DNA of 12,274 nucleotides from contig DCZG01000133.1 in NCBI GenBank assembly GCA_002331575.1, positions 1 through 12,274 of the forward strand, written 5' to 3'. Source of the DNA: Atopobium sp. UBA2090. GTDB taxonomy: Bacteria > Actinomycetota > Coriobacteriia > Coriobacteriales > Atopobiaceae. The first letter of the stretch is position 1. Every line of letters starts with the position of its first letter. The position numbers were made by a program, and so were the translations under genes. This document shows positions 1 through 5,670 of the stretch, one piece after another. The notes under the pieces are model-generated. The model did no database searches, had not been told where the DNA came from, and saw only the letters and a program-made list of their open reading frames with translations.

Positions 1-112
1 CGTTGCATTTGTCCGGTAAAAGTACGGCCATGCGTGGGTCGACATTGTCCATTCACCCCGTACGTCCGTCTCGCCAGGCGTACCGTCCACCGAAACCTCG
101 GAAAGTCGGACA
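1..112. other. Gene-free left edge
   Basis: No credible coding frame, RNA gene or promoter could be identified here. The frames that are open read as arginine- and proline-rich shadow translations without a ribosome-binding site. The stretch lies downstream of the 3' end of the minus-strand ClC gene and runs into a palindromic repeat at 113. It may hold the end of a gene outside the window, but nothing visible supports that. Confidence 0.4.
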
Positions 113-142
113 TGGAAAAGCAACCTGTCCCCTTTTCCAGGT
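113..142 (-). repeat. Palindromic GGGGACAGG repeat, copy 1 (one end degenerate)
   Basis: On the plus strand TGGAAAAG (113-120) is followed by an 11-base loop and CTTTTCCA (132-139), then GGT. The perfect stem is 8 bp. The outer ACC arm present in the other two copies is lost on the left side (ACA instead). Read on the minus strand, the repeat begins at the stop codon TAA of the ClC gene, overlapping it by one base. A hairpin at this place could terminate transcription. Two further copies lie at 2801-2833 and 3093-3125. Confidence 0.8.
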
Positions 143-1446
143 TAGGAGACGAGGGAGGGCAGCTTGCCCGCGGCGAAGGCTGCTACGAGCATCCACGGCA
201 GGTCAACGAGGGGGAAGCACAGCACGAGGATGGACACGGCGAGCACCGGCTTCCTCGTGACGCCGGCGAGCAGCGCAGTGGTCACCACGGCCACCGAGAG
301 CAGGGGATTCACGCCGAGCAGCGCCGCGACTCCGTAGCCGAAGCTCACCCCTGCGTAGATGTTGGGGAAGAACGATCCGCCCATCCAGCCTCCGGCGAGA
401 CAGGCCTGAGTGGTCGCGAGCTTGACGATGCCGGTCGCGATGAGGACGGCCGCACCGACCGTCCCCCATGAACCCATGAGGGTGCCCGTCTGAGCCTCTC
501 CCGAGTACAAGACGCCTGGTAGGGCGAGCGCGACGAGTCCCAGCAGCAGGCCGCAGACGAGCGCCTGCGCGAGAGGCTTCGAATCCAGATGCGAGAAGCC
601 CGCCTTAGCCGCATGTCCGAAGAGGCGAGAAGCCTGTGCGAGCAGGTAGCCGAGGGCGATGAGCAACGGCGTCCAGACCAGGTTTCCGAGGACATCTCCT
701 CCGATTGCCTCGAACCTCGGCAGTCCCGTGCCCCCTCCGAAGAGGGCGATGAAGGCCTGCGTGCCGAGAAAGGCGCCGACAGCCGAGAGCGCGTACAGGA
801 TGGCGCGCGGCAGCTTTGCGTACGTGAAGCGCTCGAAGTCGGCCCCGGAATCCTCGAGCGGTGCCACGAGGCCGACGAAGGGGGTGCTGAAAATCGCCGA
901 GAGCACAGCGGCGACCGAGACGTCCGCCGTGCGCATCGCCCGTACACCCGCGTGGCGGAGCGTCTCGCCGATCCAGGTGACCGCAGCCGCCGCCAGCCCG
1001 GAGATGCCGGCCTCGGGGCCGACGGAGCCGCCGAAGGCGAGGGGGAGCAGGAAGGTGACGATGGACTTCCCGAAGCTGCGCACGTGATACCCGCCGGTGA
1101 AACGGACCTCGTCGAGAACCTGCTCGAGGGAGTCGAGCTTCTCGGCAGACCTAGCCCAGCACCCGATGAGAAGCCCTCCCACCAGGCAGATGACCACGGG
1201 GAGGATGGCCATGTTCGTGGCGGTGCCGGAGATTCCCCAGACGAGGCTCTGGAGCGCCTCCTGTCCGCGGAGGAGCACCAGCACGAGCACGCCCACGACG
1301 AAACCGATGAGAGGGGAGAGCAGGGCGACTCCCGTGAACGTCCCGAGGAGTCGACCCTTCTCGACGGGCTCGTCGGCGGCTTCCCTGACGGGCGCCGTGG
1401 CCTTGTCGTCTGTGTCCGTCTGCCCGCTGGGGCAATCGTCACGCAT
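142..1446 (-). CDS. ClC-family chloride channel/transporter (YfeO-like variant)
   Basis: This predicted polytopic inner-membrane protein of 434 residues belongs to the voltage-gated chloride channel (ClC) family, whose members are anion channels or H+/anion antiporters. Residues 1-30 are hydrophilic and charged; hydrophobic helices follow from about 33 to the C terminus. The gating-glutamate region reads GGSVGPEAGISG (139-150, Glu145). It resembles the GPE form of E. coli YfeO rather than the canonical GREGP. The later pore motif is GGSFFP (356-361). The canonical GSGIP chloride-binding motif is not recognisable in the first half, so transported ion and mechanism are uncertain. The start at 1446 was chosen because AGGGGA lies seven bases upstream. 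An in-frame ATG 13 codons earlier (1485) has no ribosome-binding site. The gene is divergent from the fucosidase and ends inside repeat copy 1. Confidence 0.85.
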   Translation of the reverse strand: MRDDCPSGQTDTDDKATAPVREAADEPVEKGRLLGTFTGVALLSPLIGFVVGVLVLVLLRGQEALQSLVWGISGTATNMAILPVVICLVGGLLIGCWARSAEKLDSLEQVLDEVRFTGGYHVRSFGKSIVTFLLPLAFGGSVGPEAGISGLAAAAVTWIGETLRHAGVRAMRTADVSVAAVLSAIFSTPFVGLVAPLEDSGADFERFTYAKLPRAILYALSAVGAFLGTQAFIALFGGGTGLPRFEAIGGDVLGNLVWTPLLIALGYLLAQASRLFGHAAKAGFSHLDSKPLAQALVCGLLLGLVALALPGVLYSGEAQTGTLMGSWGTVGAAVLIATGIVKLATTQACLAGGWMGGSFFPNIYAGVSFGYGVAALLGVNPLLSVAVVTTALLAGVTRKPVLAVSILVLCFPLVDLPWMLVAAFAAGKLPSLVS

Positions 1447-1513
1447 GCTCGCATCCCCTTTCGTCGCGATTTCGTCGTCAAGCATGACACATCGCGGTCC
1501 GCGCGTGCGAGTG

Positions 1514-1570
1514 TTGGGCGAACCATCAGGGAAGGTCTACTATCTGACGACAAGATCGATCGAAGGAGGT
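1514..1570 (+). promoter_or_regulatory. Candidate promoter and ribosome-binding site of the fucosidase gene
   Basis: A TTGGGC box (1514-1519) and a TACTAT box (1538-1543) are 18 bases apart, a workable sigma-70-type pair. They are followed by a strong Shine-Dalgarno AAGGAGGT at 1563-1570, four bases before the ATG at 1575. The ribosome-binding site is certain by eye; the promoter boxes are a weaker guess. No clear operator was seen in the divergent region 1447-1574. Confidence 0.4.
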
Positions 1571-1574
1571 ACGC

Positions 1575-2801
1575 ATGATCGTCGAGCAGCGCGTCAAGGA
1601 CTTCGAGCGGATGGGGCTGGGCCTCTTCGTTCACTTTGGCCTCTACAGCGTGCTCGGCCGCGGCGAGTGGGCGAGGCGTCTCGTGCCCATGGGCGCCGCC
1701 GAGTACGAAGGACTTGCGGACCGCTTCTGCCCCAAGCCGGATTGGGCGTCCGATCTCGCGCGCACGGCGAGGAGTGCCGGCTTCCGCTACGTCACGCTCA
1801 CCTGCCGCCACCACGACGGCTTCTCCCTCTACGACACGCGCGGCCTCTCGACCTTCGACGCACCGCACGCGTGCGGGCGCGACCTCGTCGCGGAGTTCGT
1901 GGACGCCTGCCGCGAGCAGGGCCTCGTTCCCTTCTTCTACCACACGCTCGAGGACTGGCACGAGCCGAGCTGTCCGGACGACTGGCCCGCCTACCTCGAC
2001 TACCTGCGGGGATCCCTCCGACTGCTCTGCACCAACTACGGTCGCGTCGGCGGCTTCTGGTTCGACGGCATCTGGGCGCACCCCGACAAGGACTGGCACG
2101 AGGACGAGCTCTACGGCATGGTCCGTCAGCTCCAGCCCGACGCGATCCTCGTCAACAACACGGGGCTCAACGCGCGCGGCCAGCTCGGCAACATCGAGCT
2201 GGACAGCGTGACCTTCGAGCGCGGCATCCCTCAGGCCATCAACCTCGCTGACTCGCCCAAGTACGTGGCGAGCGAGATGAGCGAGACCTTCGGCGACCAC
2301 TGGGGATACGCGGCGGAGGACATCGACTACACGTCCCCGGCGGACGTCATCCGCGAGATCGTCGCCTGCCGGCGGCACGGCTCGAACATGCTCCTGAACG
2401 TCGGCCCACGGGGCGACGGCTCGCTCCGGGCACTCGATGCCGCGTATCTGGGAGCCATCGGGCAGTGGACCGTCGTCAACGACGTTCTTCTCCACGAGCC
2501 TCGGCCAACGGCCATCGAGGTCGCTGGCGACAAGGACGACTTCCTTCTCCGCGACGGCGACACGTACTACCTCGTGTGCACCCACCTCCCGATGTCGGGC
2601 GACCCGAACGTCACGCCCACGGACCACCCCGAGCTCAGAAGGGACTTCCGCCTGGACGAGCGGGTCGAGTCGATCGCGTGGCTCGACGGCGGCGACCCGC
2701 CCCAGTACGTTCAGAAGGGCGACCTCGTCACGGTGTGGTGCACGCCGTTTCCCTACGGGAGGCACCTTGTCGTCCGCGTGGCGGAGCTCAAGACCCGGTA
2801 A
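1575..2801 (+). CDS. Alpha-L-fucosidase, glycoside hydrolase family 29
   Basis: This 408-residue enzyme should release terminal alpha-L-fucose from glycans by a retaining mechanism. GH29 landmarks are in order: HFGLYS (20-25), YVTLTCRHHDGF (72-83), FWFDG (161-165) holding the likely nucleophile Asp164, and LLNVGPRGDG (273-282), followed by a short C-terminal beta-rich part. The acid/base glutamate is poorly conserved in GH29 and could not be assigned. There is no signal peptide or membrane segment, so it should act in the cytoplasm on imported fucosylated oligosaccharides. The protein is short for the family, with no added carbohydrate-binding domain. The start is set by the strong ribosome-binding site. 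No sugar transporter or fucose-catabolic gene is adjacent, so the substrate is unknown. The stop codon TAA abuts repeat copy 2. Confidence 0.93.
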   Translation: MIVEQRVKDFERMGLGLFVHFGLYSVLGRGEWARRLVPMGAAEYEGLADRFCPKPDWASDLARTARSAGFRYVTLTCRHHDGFSLYDTRGLSTFDAPHACGRDLVAEFVDACREQGLVPFFYHTLEDWHEPSCPDDWPAYLDYLRGSLRLLCTNYGRVGGFWFDGIWAHPDKDWHEDELYGMVRQLQPDAILVNNTGLNARGQLGNIELDSVTFERGIPQAINLADSPKYVASEMSETFGDHWGYAAEDIDYTSPADVIREIVACRRHGSNMLLNVGPRGDGSLRALDAAYLGAIGQWTVVNDVLLHEPRPTAIEVAGDKDDFLLRDGDTYYLVCTHLPMSGDPNVTPTDHPELRRDFRLDERVESIAWLDGGDPPQYVQKGDLVTVWCTPFPYGRHLVVRVAELKTR

Positions 2802-2833
2802 CCTGGAAAAGGGGACAGGTTACTTTTCCAGGT
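2801..2833 (+). repeat. Palindromic GGGGACAGG repeat, copy 2 (33 bp)
   Basis: ACCTGGAAAAG (2801-2811) and CTTTTCCAGGT (2823-2833) form a perfect 11-bp stem around an 11-base loop GGGACAGGTTA. The first base is the last base of the fucosidase stop codon. Orientation relative to the gene is the same as for copy 1 relative to the ClC gene. The hairpin is followed by a short T run and may act as a terminator. The sequence recalls palindromes mobilised by REP-associated (Y1) transposases, but no such transposase is in the window. Confidence 0.85.
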
Positions 2834-2926
2834 TTTGTGGGACGGGGCTGGCTCCTACTGCGGGGTCCTGGTCACGCGAGTCGTTCTTGTCGCTACGTGG
2901 GTCGTGCCCCTCGTACCAATGACAGA

Positions 2927-2955
2927 AAAGGATCCTTCTGGCTTTTTGGTACCAG
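2927..2955 (+). repeat. 29-bp direct repeat, copy A
   Basis: The unit starts AAAGGATCCTTCTGGCTT and ends TGGTACCAG. It carries two small palindromes, AAGGATCCTT (2928-2937) and GGTACC. It matches copy B at 27 of 29 positions; the differences lie in the two bases before TGGTACCAG. Function is unknown. Confidence 0.75.
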
Positions 2956-3038
2956 GCGCGAGCCTTCTACCTGGGGATACCGATAAGCCCCTTTTGTCTC
3001 GGCGACGTTTGCCCAGTTGGGCTGTCCGCAATAACCTC

Positions 3039-3067
3039 AAAGGATCCTTCTGGCTTAGTGGTACCAG
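3039..3067 (+). repeat. 29-bp direct repeat, copy B
   Basis: This is the second copy of the AAGGATCCTT...GGTACCAG unit, 112 bases after copy A in the same orientation. It reads TTAG where copy A reads TTTT before the TGGTACCAG end. It lies just inside repeat copy 3. Confidence 0.75.
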
Positions 3068-3092
3068 CCCGTTCGAATTCCCGGAATAGGAA

Positions 3093-3125
3093 ACCTGGAA
3101 AAGCAACCTGTCCCCTTTTCCAGGT
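3093..3125 (-). repeat. Palindromic GGGGACAGG repeat, copy 3 (33 bp, inverted to copy 2)
   Basis: Its 11-bp arms are identical to those of copy 2, and the loop differs by one base (CAACCTGTCCC against the reverse complement TAACCTGTCCC). It is inverted relative to copy 2. Unlike copies 1 and 2 it does not touch a stop codon. It lies about 30 bases upstream of a TATACT box, so it borders the promoter of the deacetylase gene. Confidence 0.85.
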
Positions 3126-3210
3126 ACTTTTCAGCAACGGACCCAAGAGTGGGTATACTTAAGTTGACAGATAAATGTTACTTCGATTGTCGGATTTGAG
3201 GGTGAGAGGG
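3126..3210 (+). promoter_or_regulatory. Candidate promoter region and ribosome-binding site of the deacetylase gene
   Basis: This is the most AT-rich stretch of the window. It holds a near-consensus -10 box TATACT (3154-3159) and a perfect -35 hexamer TTGACA (3164-3169), but they are in the wrong order to pair with each other. TATACT has only a poor -35 partner around TTTTCA (3128-3133). TTGACA has no good -10 at 17 bases. The ribosome-binding site GAGAGGG (3204-3210) lies four bases before the ATG. Which box is used cannot be decided by eye. Confidence 0.4.
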
Positions 3211-3214
3211 CGTC

Positions 3215-4243
3215 ATGAGCCAAGGAGACAGCAGGAATACGAGACGTGGCACGCGTCGCAGCGACGGGGGCTCTGGGATGGGAAAGAAGAGCGCCCACGT
3301 CGTCGCGATTGCGCTGGTCGTGGTGCTCGCGACCGTGGGCATCGCCATCGCGGCGATGGTTCGCTCGAACTCCACCGTCACCATAACGGACCAGACGGAC
3401 GTCTCGACCAGCGCCGACGGCTCCTCCTCGCGCGAGGTCGTCTCTGACCAGTCCGCGTCCTCCGCAGCCTCCGCGACTACCGACGCGAGCACCTCCGCCG
3501 CGTCCGACTCCTCCACGTCCGCCAGCTCGAGCGACAGCACGGATGAGGCAGCTCGTCAGTCCGATCTCGAGCTCGACCCCTCGCGCACGACTGACTGGCT
3601 CGACCACAGCAACGGTGTCAAGACCGTCTACCTCACGTTCGACGACGGCCCCTCGGAGAACACCGAGAAGGTCCTCGACATTCTCGACCAGTACGGTGCC
3701 CACGCCACGTTCTTCGTCACGGGCATGAGGTCCGACTACTACAACATGATCGGCGAGGCGTACCGTCGCGGCAACACCATCGGCCTGCACACGTACACCC
3801 ACGACTACGCCACCTGCTATGCGAGCGTGGACGCCTACTTCAATGATCTCGACCAGATCGGCCAGGTCGTGAAGGACCAGATCGGCTACGTTCCCTACCT
3901 CGTGCGCTTCCCGGGCGGCTCATCGAACACGGTCTCCAAGAGCTACTGCTCGGGCATCATGTCAGCCCTCGCCCCCGAGCTTCTCGCCCGTGGCTACCAG
4001 TACTACGACTGGAACGTGAGCTCGGGCGACGGTGGCGGGGTCCTCTCCGCCGACGAGCTCGTCGCCAATGCGACGGCCTACGGCAACTTCACCAACGTGA
4101 TCCTGCTCTGCCACGACTCGAGCGCAAAGACCACGACCGTCGAGGCGCTCCCTCGGATCATCGAGTACTACCAGTCGCAGGGCTTCGTCTTCCAGGCCAT
4201 CACGCGCGAGACCGTGGTCGTCCACCACGGCATCCAGAACTAG
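3215..4243 (+). CDS. Membrane-anchored polysaccharide deacetylase (NodB/CE4 domain)
   Basis: This 342-residue predicted extracellular metal-dependent deacetylase is likely active on N-acetylated sugars of peptidoglycan or another surface glycan. A basic N terminus is followed by one membrane helix (about 27-48) and a low-complexity Ser/Thr/Ala/Asp linker (about 52-112) that would hold the enzyme off the membrane. The NodB domain follows with all motifs: TFDDGP (141-146; Asp143 base, Asp144 metal ligand), HTYTH (192-196; His192 and His196 metal ligands), RFPGGSSN (231-238), DWN (265-267) and LLCHD (297-301; His300). The hydrophobic start without a clear cleavage site favours a membrane anchor over secretion. 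Peptidoglycan GlcNAc deacetylases of this architecture confer lysozyme resistance in other Gram-positives; the substrate here is not proven. The start is set by GAGAGGG; a later Met22 is possible. The gene looks monocistronic. Confidence 0.92.
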   Translation: MSQGDSRNTRRGTRRSDGGSGMGKKSAHVVAIALVVVLATVGIAIAAMVRSNSTVTITDQTDVSTSADGSSSREVVSDQSASSAASATTDASTSAASDSSTSASSSDSTDEAARQSDLELDPSRTTDWLDHSNGVKTVYLTFDDGPSENTEKVLDILDQYGAHATFFVTGMRSDYYNMIGEAYRRGNTIGLHTYTHDYATCYASVDAYFNDLDQIGQVVKDQIGYVPYLVRFPGGSSNTVSKSYCSGIMSALAPELLARGYQYYDWNVSSGDGGGVLSADELVANATAYGNFTNVILLCHDSSAKTTTVEALPRIIEYYQSQGFVFQAITRETVVVHHGIQN

Positions 4244-4277
4244 CGACAAGCACCTGTCCTCTCGTCACGCCCGACCT

Positions 4278-4397
4278 CTACACGCGGGTGGAGCTGTCGT
4301 GCCCCGAGTCGCAGATCCAACCCGCGCAGAGGCAGGCGCCGAGAAGCGCCTCGAAGATTCCGAACACGATGATGGTGATGACATTTCCTGCGCACAT
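4278..4397 (-). CDS. Small hydrophobic membrane protein, 39 residues, unknown
   Basis: This minus-strand frame runs from an ATG at 4397 to a TAG at 4278. It has an AAGGGAGA ribosome-binding site (4403-4410) five bases upstream. The product begins MCAGNVITIIVFGIFEALLG and continues with a Cys/Trp-rich end and a short polar tail (DSGHDSSTRV). Residues 5-29 could form one membrane helix, and three further cysteines lie at or near its end. It is convergent with the deacetylase gene and divergent from the membrane protein at 4563. No family was recognised. The ribosome-binding site together with a clean hydrophobic segment makes it more credible than the longer arginine-rich frames on the same strand. 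It could still be chance. Confidence 0.5.
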   Translation of the reverse strand: MCAGNVITIIVFGIFEALLGACLCAGWICDSGHDSSTRV

Positions 4398-4487
4398 GTT
4401 GCTCTCCCTTGCCTTGACGCCTTCTTTTCACGATGCAATCCTCGCATGCGGTCAGGTGACGGGCCATCGAAGTGACTTACCTTCGGC

Positions 4488-4557
4488 TTTCGAGTTTGTA
4501 AGGTTTGCTAGAGTGGTGTAAGTGGGCTCACAGGCGCCGCGGCGCCGTCCGAGGAGG
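4488..4557 (+). promoter_or_regulatory. Candidate extended -10 promoter, GC palindrome and ribosome-binding site
   Basis: TGCTAGAGT (4506-4514) fits an extended -10 element; a weak TTTCGA (4488-4493) could be its -35. Downstream in the leader, GGCGCCGCGGCGCC (4533-4546) is a perfect 14-bp palindrome. The ribosome-binding site GAGGAGG (4551-4557) follows four bases later. The palindrome is close enough to the ribosome site to affect its access or to bind a protein, but this is only positional reasoning. Confidence 0.4.
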
Positions 4558-4562
4558 CAGTC

Positions 4563-5150
4563 ATGGGCAAGAAGAAGCGCATGGGGAAGGTCCGCAACGA
4601 GGAGGTCCGTCACGAGGAGACCTCCGTCTCGGACGTGCTTGCCGCGCACCTCATCGATACCTCCAGGCTCTCGCTCTTGACCGAGCAGGAGCGTGGCGCC
4701 GGCATTGCCCGGCTCGCCCGGACGCTCACCTTCAGCGCCTGCGTGTTCGCCGTCGGCGTCCTCGTCGCCTCCGCCGTGCTCTCGCAGTTCCTCGTCGGCT
4801 GGGAACGCGGCGTGCTCGCCATCGCCTGCGCCGTTGACGTGGCGCTCCTCCTCGCGACCATCGTGGTGTCGGTCGGCGCGCAGACCGTCGAGGGGCACGT
4901 CCATCTCGGCTCGCCCAAGGACTTCGGCAACGGCCTCGCAACGCTCCTCCGCACCAAGCCCGAGGCGGGCGCGCTCGACGCGGCGGAGATGCTCTGCTCG
5001 TCGCTCAACCTCGTCTTCCGAGACCTCCGCGAGACGAACGACGGCCGTCGTGCCGCCGTCAAAACCGCCGCGGCCTTCCTCTACGGGGCGGTCGGCGTCG
5101 TCGTGGTGATGGTGGTCCTCCTCTGCGTCCTCTTCTTCATCGCTGGCTAG
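4563..5150 (+). CDS. Three-helix membrane protein of unknown function
   Basis: This 195-residue protein has no recognised family. A strongly basic N terminus (MGKKKRMGKVR) and a hydrophilic stretch to about residue 50 precede two membrane helices (about 55-78 and 83-105). A soluble loop of about 60 residues follows, then a C-terminal valine-rich helix (about 169-193). The start is fixed by GAGGAGG five bases upstream. Codon use matches the neighbours. The next small ORF begins six bases after the stop, suggesting cotranscription with the cysteine-rich protein at 5231. The arrangement of two close helices, a soluble loop and a terminal helix does not identify a function. Confidence 0.75.
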   Translation: MGKKKRMGKVRNEEVRHEETSVSDVLAAHLIDTSRLSLLTEQERGAGIARLARTLTFSACVFAVGVLVASAVLSQFLVGWERGVLAIACAVDVALLLATIVVSVGAQTVEGHVHLGSPKDFGNGLATLLRTKPEAGALDAAEMLCSSLNLVFRDLRETNDGRRAAVKTAAAFLYGAVGVVVVMVVLLCVLFFIAG

Positions 5151-5156
5151 GACCCC

Positions 5157-5234
5157 ATGCGCAGACACATCAACGTGGCGGACAACGACTCGGCCTGGCC
5201 GGCGCTCTTCGCGCAGCCGGGAGGCGCGGCATGA
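5157..5234 (+). CDS. Possible 25-residue coupled ORF
   Basis: An ATG at 5157 opens a 25-codon frame beginning MRRHINVADNDSAWPALFAQ. Its TGA overlaps the ATG of the next gene as ATGA, the usual sign of translational coupling in this window (compare 8693 and 9088). The ribosome-binding site is only a weak AGGA that overlaps the end of the preceding gene. The product is too short to assign. It may be a leader that couples translation between the flanking genes, or a chance frame. Confidence 0.35.
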   Translation: MRRHINVADNDSAWPALFAQPGGAA

Positions 5235-5434
5235 CCGGTCCCGCGCCTCTCATAGCCGAGTCCACGCCCGAGGAGCGACGCTCCTACGTCGAGCGCCGCT
5301 ATCCCTGCATCGCCGATTGCGACCTCTGCGGCATCTGCGCCTCCTTCCACGGCCGCGACGCCGTGAGCGCCTATGAGGACTACGTGGAGGGCAGGCTCGA
5401 GTTCACCGAGGTGTCCCTGCTGCTCCGCGGCTGA
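5231..5434 (+). CDS. Small four-cysteine protein (CX3CX2CX2C), possible metal or Fe-S binder
   Basis: This 67-residue soluble protein has cysteines at 26, 30, 33 and 36 in the segment YPCIADCDLCGICASFHG (24-41), followed by an acidic, tyrosine-containing segment. The first three cysteines have the C-x3-C-x2-C spacing of radical SAM [4Fe-4S] sites. The protein is far too short for a radical SAM barrel and no such domain surrounds them. Four closely spaced cysteines favour zinc or Fe-S binding. I recall similar short uncharacterised proteins with a CIADC-x2-CG-x-C core in other anaerobes, but cannot verify it. The start is supported by GGGAGG (5219-5224), six bases upstream. It probably belongs to the unit that starts at 4563. 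Confidence 0.75.
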   Translation: MTGPAPLIAESTPEERRSYVERRYPCIADCDLCGICASFHGRDAVSAYEDYVEGRLEFTEVSLLLRG

Positions 5435-5509
5435 CCAGGGCGCGACGCGGCGTTCCTGCGGAGGTCCCGTAGTCCGCTCTCCTTACTGTCGCCTGCCGGA
5501 CCTGTGGTG

Positions 5510-5518
5510 TGGTACCAT
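5510..5518 (+). promoter_or_regulatory. Extended -10 promoter of the mntP transcript
   Basis: TGGTACCAT (5510-5518) fits an extended -10 element (TG-n-TACCAT) without a good -35. Transcription would start about base 5525, just where the first arm of the riboswitch begins (5526). That positional agreement is the main support. Confidence 0.5.
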
Positions 5519-5525
5519 TCACGCC

Positions 5526-5613
5526 CTACGAGGGAGTAGTGGCACGCGAACGCGTGTGGTGCGTCAACACACTGGCACACAGCCTGGTGCACCTTAATCA
5601 ACGAGACTCGTGG
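5526..5613 (+). promoter_or_regulatory. yybP-ykoY manganese riboswitch
   Basis: The RNA upstream of mntP has the hallmarks of the yybP-ykoY (Mn2+-sensing) riboswitch. The P1 arms CTACGAG (5526-5532) and CTCGTGG (5607-5613) pair over seven bases. Directly inside P1 lie the conserved GGGAGTAGTGG strand (5532-5542) and, on the 3' side, ATCAACGAGACT. An internal GTCAAC lies at 5563-5568. Internal helices are visible: CACGC/GCGTG around 5543-5556 and GGTGC/GCACC (5558-5562 with 5589-5593). The 3' arm of P1 is also the 5' arm of the following terminator. Mn2+ stabilisation of P1 would therefore prevent termination and switch mntP on, as known for other members of this class. Position upstream of a manganese exporter is the usual context. 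Confidence 0.9.
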
Positions 5614-5652
5614 CGGGACCGGGGACGGTCGTCGCCACGGGCCTCTTTTTTT
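5607..5652 (+). terminator. Riboswitch-controlled intrinsic terminator
   Basis: CTCGTGGCG (5607-5615) pairs with CGCCACGGG (5633-5641) over nine bases with one G-U pair. Inside, GACCG (5617-5621) pairs with CGGTC (5626-5630) around a GGGA loop. A run of seven T residues ends at 5652. The 5' arm contains the whole 3' arm of riboswitch helix P1, so the two structures exclude each other. Confidence 0.9.
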
Positions 5653-5670
5653 ATGCTGAAAGGGGACGAC

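Larger units (their letters stand above)
2834..3092. other. Gene-free spacer between two inverted palindromes
   Basis: These 259 bases are bounded by repeat copies 2 and 3 in opposite orientation. No coding frame has a ribosome-binding site or protein-like composition, and the base composition is less GC-rich than the flanking genes. It contains a second repeat pair (2927-2955 and 3039-3067), each with an AAGGATCCTT palindrome and a GGTACC palindrome. The whole block 2801-3125 could be a small non-autonomous element or a place where repeats accumulate. No target-site duplication is visible at its ends. Confidence 0.5.

Noticed and set aside
1447..1485. Upstream ATG (1485) as start of the ClC gene
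   Set aside because: It lacks a ribosome-binding site, while the ATG at 1446 has AGGGGA at good distance.
345..2765. Very long open frame on the minus strand (806 codons)
   Set aside because: It runs antisense across the fucosidase gene and out of frame across the ClC gene. Its translation is rich in Arg, Val, Asp and Ser without domains. It is a by-product of GC-rich codon use.
2965..2995. Possible terminator (GGGG...CCCC followed by TTTT) in the spacer
   Set aside because: Only four pairs with an eleven-base loop and no gene ending upstream of it; too weak to list.
3061..3090. TTCGAATTC with flanking CCCG and CCCGG, resembling a tRNA T-arm
   Set aside because: The flanks do not pair as a T stem and no acceptor, D or anticodon arms can be drawn upstream. 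It is not a tRNA.
4240..4467. 75- and 60-codon minus-strand frames over the 39-residue ORF
   Set aside because: Both are arginine-rich shadow translations without ribosome-binding sites. The shorter hydrophobic frame in the third phase is better supported.
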